From NCBI GenBank assembly GCA_964510225.1, contig CAZEAN010000042.1:1-47251 (forward strand): 47,251 bases of DNA, read 5' to 3'. The stretch comes from CAZEAN01 sp964510225. Lineage in GTDB: Bacteria; Planctomycetota; Planctomycetia; Isosphaerales; Isosphaeraceae. Below, piece by piece: positions 26,073-33,013 of the stretch. Under the pieces are notes generated by a model, which saw nothing but the letters and a program-made list of their open reading frames with translations, made no database searches and had not been told where the DNA came from. Each line of letters begins with the position of its first letter. The stretch's first letter is position 1. Made by a program: the position numbers and the translations under genes.

Positions 26073-27332
26073 TCAACCGGAGAGTTCGCTGATCAGTTTG
26101 ACCAAAGGCAAGAAGAGGGCGATCACGATGTAACCGATGATCCCCCCAAGAACAACGATCATGATCGGTTCCAGGAGACTCACCAATGACTCGACCGCAC
26201 GCTCCACTTCTTCATCGTAGTTGTCGGCGATCTTGATCAGCATGCTGTCCAAGTCACCGGTTTCTTCACCGACATCGATCATGTTGACTACGATGTCGTC
26301 CACAATCCGTGCTTCTTTAAGCGGCTGGGCGATGGTTTCACCCTCACGGATGGAGTCATAGATCCGCGTGAAGGCCCGTTCGAAGACGGCATTCCCAGAG
26401 GTGTCTCGGACAATATTGAGCGATTCCAAGATCGGGACTCCCGACTGGACCAAGGTTCCCAACGTCCGGCAGGTCCGGGATACCGTCGATTTCTCGACGA
26501 TGGTGCCCATCACTGGAATCAGGAGTTTGACACGGTCGCCAATGTAACGCCCGGTCCGGCTTCGATAGAGCAACTTGACGAAGACCCACCAGGTCGCAGG
26601 AACCAAGGGGCCAAGGTACCAGTATTTGACGACCACATTACTGGCCTGGATCAGAATCAGGGTCATCTGTGGGAGGTCGACCCCGAAGTCGTCAAAGATC
26701 TTTTCGAATTGGGGGACAATCCAATACATAATGAAGCCAACGATCAAGACGGCGACCATGATCACCACCACGGGGTAGACCATTGCCGACTGGATCTTCG
26801 CCTTCAACGACTGGCTCTTCTCTTTAAAGTCAGCCAAACGTTGGAGAATCGCTTCCAAGGCACCGCCGGCTTCGCCTGCCTTGACCATGTTGCAGTACAA
26901 ACGGTCGAAGCACTTGTGGTGCTTAGCCATTGCCTCGGAGAGAGTCGCTCCACTCTCAATGTCTTCGACTACGTCTTGGAGCGAGTTCTTCAGAACACCC
27001 GGCTTGCTCTGCCCCTCCAGAATCCGGAGACTCCGAAGAATCGGGAGTCCTGCGTCTTGGAGAGTGGAGAGCTGTCGTGTAAAGGTGGTTAACTGCTTCT
27101 GACCAACTTTACCAATCGTGAAGGACTTTTTCTTCCGACGACCTCCCGGACGTTTTGCGGCTGCTTTCTTGGCACCACCAGGGCCTTTCTTCCCAGCCCG
27201 TTCGCTAATCTTGGTAACGAAGTACCCTTTTTGGCGGATCAGCTGTTGGGCTTCTTCCTGGGTAGCGGCATCGATGGTGTCCTTCACCTCCTTGCCGGTG
27301 TGGTCCATCGCCTCATACTGATAAGTGGGCAT
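26073..27332 (-). CDS. gspF: GspF/PilC-type inner-membrane platform protein
   Basis: The polytopic platform on which the pseudopilus or pilus is built, contacted by the assembly ATPase. Seen here: N-terminal YQYEAMDHTGKEVKDTIDA, typical of the family, then two T2SSF domains with the FTRQLSTLQDAGLPILRSL and CRTLGTLVQSGVPILESL signatures, and membrane helices near residues 187-208, 238-255 and 391-414 (YIVIALFLPLV at the end). The length of 419 residues is standard. A Lys/Arg/Gly-rich stretch (about residues 48-69) between the N-terminal segment and the first domain is unusual. The start at 27332 has GAGGATC upstream. It follows the GspE-like gene by 151 bp in the classical E-F order. Confidence 0.94.
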   Translation of the reverse strand: MPTYQYEAMDHTGKEVKDTIDAATQEEAQQLIRQKGYFVTKISERAGKKGPGGAKKAAAKRPGGRRKKKSFTIGKVGQKQLTTFTRQLSTLQDAGLPILRSLRILEGQSKPGVLKNSLQDVVEDIESGATLSEAMAKHHKCFDRLYCNMVKAGEAGGALEAILQRLADFKEKSQSLKAKIQSAMVYPVVVIMVAVLIVGFIMYWIVPQFEKIFDDFGVDLPQMTLILIQASNVVVKYWYLGPLVPATWWVFVKLLYRSRTGRYIGDRVKLLIPVMGTIVEKSTVSRTCRTLGTLVQSGVPILESLNIVRDTSGNAVFERAFTRIYDSIREGETIAQPLKEARIVDDIVVNMIDVGEETGDLDSMLIKIADNYDEEVERAVESLVSLLEPIMIVVLGGIIGYIVIALFLPLVKLISELSG

Positions 27333-27483
27333 CGCCAGATCCTCGATGGGTGGTGCCTGTGTGTCTGTCCCGACTTCCCAGCCGATCCGGGAACTCGCTT
27401 GGACGACATGCGCTGCGGTAACTCTGTAAGAAAGGTACGATCAACCAAGAAGGGTTCCGCTGAGTTGTAAACCGAGTGGTGAC

Positions 27484-29202
27484 TCAATCTTCAGAGATTG
27501 TGGCCTTCAAGACTTCTTCGATGGTGCTCTGACCGTCGTGAATCGCTTCGAGCCCCGACTCGCGGAGTGTCTGCATTCCATACTTCCGACAGGCCTCGCG
27601 GAAATCATCGAGCGAGGCCTCGGCATTGATCATCTGGCGAAGATGATCGTTCATCAGGACAAGTTCGAAGATCCCCATCCGCCCCTTGTATCCGGTGTTA
27701 TTGCAGCGGTCACAACCTCGACCGTAATAGAAGGTCTTGGTGGCGGCTTCTTCGGGACTCATCCCGAGTTCCATGCAGAGTTCTTCACTCGGTGTAAATT
27801 GAGTCCGACAGCTCTGACAGATCTTTCGGACGAGACGTTGTGCTAAGACACCCTCCACCGTAGCCGTAATCAGGAACGGTGGTACTCCCATGTCGCGGAG
27901 CCGCGTCACGGCGGATGGAGCGTCGTTGGTGTGCAGGGTTGTGAAGACGATGTGACCCGTGAGTGAGGCTTGAATCGAGATCTCAGCTGTTTCCAAGTCA
28001 CGGGTTTCTCCGATGAGGATCTTATCCGGATCCTGTCGAAGAATCGCGCGCAGACAACTCGCGAAGGTCACGCCGATCTCGGCATTGATCGGCACCTGGA
28101 TCAAGCCGTCGATGTCATACTCGACCGGTTCTTCGGTCGTGATGATCTTGTCTTCGATCGTGTTCAATTCATTGAGTGTGGCGTACAATGTTGTTGTCTT
28201 CCCGGAGGAAGTTGGCCCGGTCACCAAGATGATGCCGTTGGGCTTGTGGATCAGCTCACGCCAACGCTTGAGGGTTTCGACCGTCATCCCGATCTTCTCA
28301 AGATCAAGCTGGACGACTGAACGGTCGAGAATCCGGAGCACCACCGACTCGCCAAACATCGTCGGCAGGGTAGAGACCCGAATGTCGACCGAGTTTCCTC
28401 CGATGTTGAGTTCGATCCGACCGTCTTGAGGAAGTCGACGTTCGGCGATGTCCAGGTTCGACATCACCTTGATTCGGCTCGAGATTGCCGGAGCCAAGTG
28501 ACGCGGTGGCGGCACGAGTTCGTACAAAACACCATCGACCCGATACCGGAGCTTGTACTCATCTTCGAACGGCTCGAAGTGAATGTCCGAAGCTTTATCC
28601 TTAATCGAGAGCAAGAGAACCATGTTCAAGAGCTTACGGACTGGCGCAGCTTCCGCCATTTCCTCGATCGCTTCGAGGTCGATCGTGCTCTCATTCCGAT
28701 GCTGAAACCGTGAAAGATCTTTGTCGGCTTCGATTGTCTTAATCACTGTATCGAGTGATTCTTGATCGGAGCCGGCGTAGGTTTCCTCGATCTTCGCAAG
28801 GACTTCCTCTTCGGCGGCAACCACACCCCGGACTTCGACACCCAAAAAGGAGCGCAGGCTGTCGAGTGTTGCGGGATTCTGCGGCTCAGCCATCGCGACG
28901 GTGACCGCCTTATCCCGCTTTCCGATTGCGACGGGGACAACTTTGAAGGCTTCTGCCATCGACTGATTCACCGATTCGATGGCATCGGCGGGAATGGTCA
29001 TGTCAGCGAGTTTGACCACCTTCATCCCGAGCTGCTCACCGAGCGCTTTGAGGACCTGATCCTCGCGGACAAGCCCCATCCGCACCGCAACTTTGCCGAT
29101 GAGTTCGTTTTCGGAACGCTTCTGCTCCTCGATCAGCTTCCAGAGGCCATCTTCATCGAGATAGCCCATGTCGACGAGGATGGTGCCGAGACGTCGTGCC
29201 AT
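27484..29202 (-). CDS. gspE: GspE-like secretion ATPase, divergent nucleotide-binding motifs
   Basis: Cytoplasmic hexameric ATPase that drives pseudopilus extension. Domains: N-terminal T2SSE_N (about residues 1-145), then the N2 and C-terminal ATPase domains. Seen: ASDIHFEP near 204, Walker A GPTSSGKT at 329-336, the acidic box TTEEPVEY near 355-362, Walker B-type GETRD at 399-402, GHIVFTTLHTND, and a zinc-binding CxxC pair (462/465 and 497/500). Compared with the paralogue at 30847-32559 three otherwise conserved positions differ: Ser for Gly in the P-loop, Glu for Asp in the acidic box, Thr for Ile in GEIRD. All still fit an active enzyme. Its place directly before gspF marks it as the operon's E gene. 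Confidence 0.93.
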   Translation of the reverse strand: MARRLGTILVDMGYLDEDGLWKLIEEQKRSENELIGKVAVRMGLVREDQVLKALGEQLGMKVVKLADMTIPADAIESVNQSMAEAFKVVPVAIGKRDKAVTVAMAEPQNPATLDSLRSFLGVEVRGVVAAEEEVLAKIEETYAGSDQESLDTVIKTIEADKDLSRFQHRNESTIDLEAIEEMAEAAPVRKLLNMVLLLSIKDKASDIHFEPFEDEYKLRYRVDGVLYELVPPPRHLAPAISSRIKVMSNLDIAERRLPQDGRIELNIGGNSVDIRVSTLPTMFGESVVLRILDRSVVQLDLEKIGMTVETLKRWRELIHKPNGIILVTGPTSSGKTTTLYATLNELNTIEDKIITTEEPVEYDIDGLIQVPINAEIGVTFASCLRAILRQDPDKILIGETRDLETAEISIQASLTGHIVFTTLHTNDAPSAVTRLRDMGVPPFLITATVEGVLAQRLVRKICQSCRTQFTPSEELCMELGMSPEEAATKTFYYGRGCDRCNNTGYKGRMGIFELVLMNDHLRQMINAEASLDDFREACRKYGMQTLRESGLEAIHDGQSTIEEVLKATISED

Positions 29203-29357
29203 GGTCAGGTCACCTTCGTGCGAAATCGAGGAGTTTGGTCAGGGTTATTGATCAATGAAACACTGATGGATTTGGGCGGAGTCGTTGCAAACCGGTTGAC
29301 CGGGGGCGGGGCCAATCGGTTCGCAACAGGTTCACTTGGAGAGGTTCCGAGGTCTGG

Positions 29358-30494
29358 TCAACGCCGTTTGGAGAGGGTCTCTGACTCTTCCTCTTCCGTA
29401 TCTTCGTCTTCGTCCTCGAAGATCCCCTTCTTAGCGAGCTCGATCCGCTCTCGTAATTCGCTAGGCTTGCGGGCCTTGTAGATTAGGTCCTTTTCCTCAA
29501 CCAGCCCTTGCTTCCAAAGATTGAAGAGGGACTCGTCAAGCAGCATCATCCCGTGCTTACGCCCGGTCTGAATCGAGGAGTCGATCCGGTAGGTCTTATT
29601 TTCCCGGATTAGGTTTGCGATCGCCGATGTCACCACCAGACATTCGTACGCAGCAACGAGACCCTTCGGCTTCCTCGGCAAGAGTGCCTGAGCGAGGATT
29701 CCGATGATCGCCACTGAGAGCTGAGTCCGGATCTGATCCTGCTGCTCTTTGGGGAAGACGTCGATGATCCGGTTGACCGTCCCTTCGGCCGAGTTGGTGT
29801 GAAGTGTCCCGAAGACGATGTGCCCAGTTTCTGCTGCGGTGATTGCTGCCGAGATGGTTCCGAGGTCCCGCATCTCACCGACGAGAATGACGTCTGGGTC
29901 CATCCGAAGCGCCCGTTTAATCGCTTCGGGGAAGTCGGGGACATCGATTCCGATTTCACGTTGGTTAATGAGGGACTTATTATGCTTGTGGTAATACTCG
30001 ATCGGGTCTTCGATCGTGATGATGTGACGGTCGATGTTGTTATTGAGCCAATTAATCATCGACGCCAGACTCGTTGTCTTTCCCGACCCGGTCGGACCCG
30101 TCACGAGAATGAGACCTCGGGGGCGTTGGATGAGTTCCTCCATCACCCAAGGAAGTCCGAGTTGCTCGAAGCTAAGGAATTCGTTCGGGATCCGACGGAG
30201 GACGATGCCAACATTGCCACGTTGCTTGAACACAGCGACTCGGAAACGGGCCATGTCTCCAAATGCAAAGCCAAAGTCGGTTCCACCCACTTCTTGCAGT
30301 TCTTGCTGGCAACGCTCGGGCGTGATGCTCTTCATCAACGCCACCGTGTCGCTTGGCTCAAGGACTTTTGTTGCGAGTGGTCTCATGTGACCGTGGAGTC
30401 GGAGCATTGGCTGGCTACCGACGGTCAGATGGAGATCACTGGCGCGTTGAGTACAAACCGTCTGCAGTAATTTATCAATGAGCAAGGTGCCCAT
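29358..30494 (-). CDS. pilT: PilT-type retraction ATPase
   Basis: Hexameric ATPase of type IV pilus retraction and twitching. Seen: ASDLHLTVGSQPMLRLHG near residue 18, Walker A GPTGSGKTT at 133-141, IEDPIEYYHKHNKSLINQREIG, the Walker B-type VGEMRD, ETGHIVFGTLHTNSA, and AIANLIRE where PilT usually has AIRNLIRE, a motif needed for retraction. The C-terminus carries an acidic tail (EDEDEDTEEEE). The 378-residue length fits. The start at 30494 is chosen because the family signature begins right after it and GGGAG lies upstream. Sitting between two assembly ATPases, it suggests that the fibre made by this system may be retractable. No zinc cysteines, as expected for PilT. Confidence 0.93.
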   Translation of the reverse strand: MGTLLIDKLLQTVCTQRASDLHLTVGSQPMLRLHGHMRPLATKVLEPSDTVALMKSITPERCQQELQEVGGTDFGFAFGDMARFRVAVFKQRGNVGIVLRRIPNEFLSFEQLGLPWVMEELIQRPRGLILVTGPTGSGKTTSLASMINWLNNNIDRHIITIEDPIEYYHKHNKSLINQREIGIDVPDFPEAIKRALRMDPDVILVGEMRDLGTISAAITAAETGHIVFGTLHTNSAEGTVNRIIDVFPKEQQDQIRTQLSVAIIGILAQALLPRKPKGLVAAYECLVVTSAIANLIRENKTYRIDSSIQTGRKHGMMLLDESLFNLWKQGLVEEKDLIYKARKPSELRERIELAKKGIFEDEDEDTEEEESETLSKRR

Positions 30495-30846
30495 AGGCGT
30501 TTCGAACTCCCGCTTAGTAAAAGGACCGCGACATTGACCTGGGATTAGCCAAGCCAATGGTTAGAACTCGAAGCGGTATTGCGTGTTGAAAAAGGCCGCC
30601 GAAGAAGCGGGAGTTTTCGAAGGGATATGACCCGGTTGCCCGCGTCACGGCATTATTTCAGTGAAGAAGCGCTGGGATCAAGCGAATACCCCGAGCAACT
30701 CAGAAGTTCCTTGGACCGACTCGCGACTCGGCGAGCCCACTGGGAGGTCACGCGTTTGGAGGATGGAGACGGTCCGGAGTCGACCCAAGGAGTGTCGGGG
30801 GCTGAAAATGACACCTTGGAAGAGCTGGGACTGAACCGGTTTGCGA
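30495..30846. other. 352-bp intergenic region between the PilB-like gene and pilT
   Basis: I see no convincing gene or hairpin. On the plus strand an ATG at 30627 with AAGGG upstream opens a frame that runs to 30875, into the antisense of the PilB-like gene; its 82 residues (SEEALGSSEYPEQLRSSLD and so on) have protein-like composition but no recognisable family, so I do not call it. Confidence 0.4.
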
Positions 30847-32559
30847 TTAGCCCTGTGAAACTTCGTGCTGGGTAATCCGGATCACTTCATCGACGGTGGT
30901 CACTCCCTTAAGTGCCTTGATCATTCCGTCCTCGAAGAGTGTCCGCATCCCTTGTTTCCGAGCGACTTTACGAATTGCGGTCGTCGATTCTCCCTTAAAG
31001 GTCATCTCACGGACCTGGGTCGACATATTCATCAGTTCGTAGATAGCCGTACGTCCTCGATACCCCTTCATGTTGCAGTGGGTGCAGCCTTTTCCGCGCA
31101 TGAAGTTGGCCTTGGCGGCGATCTCCGGACGAATCCCGAGACTCTTCAAAAGATGCGTCGGGGGCTCCGCTTTCACCCGGCATTTCGGGCAAATTTTCCG
31201 GACAAGCCGCTGTGCCATAATCCCAATGATGGAACTCGCAACTAGGAACGGTTGAACACCAATATCGACCAATCGTGTAATAGCACTGGGCGCATCGTTC
31301 GTATGCAGTGTACTGAAAACCAAGTGGCCAGTCAGTGAAGCTTGAATCGCAGTGTTTGCGGTCTCTTCGTCACGAATCTCGCCAACGAGGAGAATGTTTG
31401 GATTTTGCCGAAGCATCGCGCGGATGATCCGGGCGAACGTCATCCCAATCTTTGCCTTGACCTCGACTTGGTTGATGCCGGGGAGGTAGTACTCGACTGG
31501 GTCTTCGGCAGTGATGATCTTGACGTCCGGCCGATTCAACTCGTTCAAGGAGGCGTACAAAGTGGTTGTTTTGCCCGACCCGGTCGGACCGGTCACGAGG
31601 AGGATCCCGTTCGGACGTTTGATCAAATTCTGGTAACGACGAAAATCTTCTTCACCGAAGCCGAGGTCCTTAAGGCTGACCTTAATGTTGTCCCGGTCGA
31701 GAATCCGCATGACCATCGACTGGCCGTGGTTGGTCGGCAAGACGCTGACCCGAAGGTCGATATCTTTGCCGGCGACATGGGCCTTGATTCGACCGTCTTG
31801 GGGGCGCCGTTTTTCGGCGATGTCGATCGAGCCCATGATCTTACAACGACTGATGATCGGTCCGAGAAGCCGTCGGGGAGGGCTTTCGATCTCCTGGCAG
31901 ATGCCGTCGATCCGATAGCGGATCCGGATCCGGTCGTCAAACGGTTCGATATGGATGTCCGAGGCTCTCATCTGAACCGCTTTTTCGAGGATCAGATTTA
32001 CCAGTCGAATGACGGGTGCCGTTTCCTCCGCGTCAGCCGCAATCGAGCCACCGCGCCCACCGACATCGTCGGAGTAGTCAATTGCCGTATCGGTGAACTC
32101 CTGGAGCATGGTGTCGACTGATTCCGACTCTCCCGAAGATCCTCCGTAGTAACGGTTAATGGCTTCGTTGATCGCTTCCTTAGGTGCTAAGGCGATCCCG
32201 ATTTCCCGGTTCAAGACGAATCGGAGCTTATCGAGTGTCTCGAAGTCCATCGGGTCGTGCATGATGACCTTGATTTGGTCACCTTCCTGCGAAAGCGGCA
32301 TCACCACATTCTCACGGGCAATCGACTCGGGCATGAGATCGATCACCGAGGCCGGAATCTCGATTTCGCGGAGATCCACAAAATCGAGCCCGTTCTGTTC
32401 CGCCTTGGCCTTGGTGATATCCTCGATCTCTGCATAGCCGAGTCGGACAAGCGACTCCTCAATCGAGTCGCCTGACCTCGAAGCTTCCTCGAGCTGGTCG
32501 GGGCCCACGACCCCTCGCTTCATCAGGATCTTCATCCAGTCCTTGGTCTGCTTTGCCAT
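30847..32559 (-). CDS. PilB/GspE-type assembly ATPase
   Basis: Second assembly ATPase of the block, with fully canonical motifs: Walker A GPTGSGKT (about residues 324-331), TAEDPVEYYLPG, ILLVGEIRDEETA, GHLVFSTLHTND and the CPKC/CTHC zinc cysteines. An N-terminal T2SSE_N domain (about residues 1-140) precedes ASDIHIEPFDD. At 570 residues it has normal PilB/GspE length. Two ATG codons lie six bases apart (32565 and 32559); GGAG is three bases from the first and nine from the second, so 32559 is preferred. Being followed by pilT, as in many type IV pilus loci, this copy may serve pilus extension while the paralogue next to gspF serves the pseudopilus; that division is inference. Confidence 0.93.
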   Translation of the reverse strand: MAKQTKDWMKILMKRGVVGPDQLEEASRSGDSIEESLVRLGYAEIEDITKAKAEQNGLDFVDLREIEIPASVIDLMPESIARENVVMPLSQEGDQIKVIMHDPMDFETLDKLRFVLNREIGIALAPKEAINEAINRYYGGSSGESESVDTMLQEFTDTAIDYSDDVGGRGGSIAADAEETAPVIRLVNLILEKAVQMRASDIHIEPFDDRIRIRYRIDGICQEIESPPRRLLGPIISRCKIMGSIDIAEKRRPQDGRIKAHVAGKDIDLRVSVLPTNHGQSMVMRILDRDNIKVSLKDLGFGEEDFRRYQNLIKRPNGILLVTGPTGSGKTTTLYASLNELNRPDVKIITAEDPVEYYLPGINQVEVKAKIGMTFARIIRAMLRQNPNILLVGEIRDEETANTAIQASLTGHLVFSTLHTNDAPSAITRLVDIGVQPFLVASSIIGIMAQRLVRKICPKCRVKAEPPTHLLKSLGIRPEIAAKANFMRGKGCTHCNMKGYRGRTAIYELMNMSTQVREMTFKGESTTAIRKVARKQGMRTLFEDGMIKALKGVTTVDEVIRITQHEVSQG

Positions 32560-33013
32560 GGTCATCGACTCCAGCAGTTGGACCCCAAGAGAATGGGGTG
32601 GTCGTGAAGGGAGCTCTGATCCCGCGATTGCCTCCGAGACCCGATGATAACGAAGTCGACGAGGGGCAAAAGAGGATCGACGGGACGCCACCGAGGTTTG
32701 GGTGTGGCCGGTCGGTTATCTTCGCGAATGATTGAGAACTGAGCTGAAGAAGCGTAATCGAGCGCAATCAATACATGTTGGATGGGGGTAACTGAAGTGT
32801 AGTTCCCAATTCGTTGTTGGATGAGCGAGTACAAAAGAGGAGGAAAGACCTAACTTTAGGATCTGCCAGCATCAAACGGTCGTTGAGCGACTGGTCAAAG
32901 AGGGCTCATGGGTACAGAAGAGGCGTTAGGGTTGGTCCGGGCGAACCTACCCTGACGCCTTTGTTGTGGGAGATACGAGTTTCCCAACCAGAATCAATGA
33001 ATTGATCAGTCGC
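32560..33013. other. 454-bp intergenic region after ppdK, before the secretion block
   Basis: Apart from the hairpin at 32921-32960 I find no gene. It should contain the promoter of the PilB-like gene, but no clear box pair stands out. The strongly Arg-rich frames across it look like non-coding translation. Confidence 0.5.
32921..32960 (-). terminator. Hairpin terminator downstream of ppdK
   Basis: AGGCGTTAGGGTTGGT pairs with ACCTACCCTGACGCCT over 16 positions with one G-U pair and one mismatch, closing an 8-base loop. It starts 54 bases after the ppdK stop. On the minus strand it is followed by CTTCTGT, only weakly T-rich. Confidence 0.5.

Noticed and set aside
30627..30875. Small plus-strand gene between pilT and the PilB-like gene
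   Set aside because: Start and ribosome-binding site are plausible, but it runs into the antisense of the PilB-like gene and no family is recognised.
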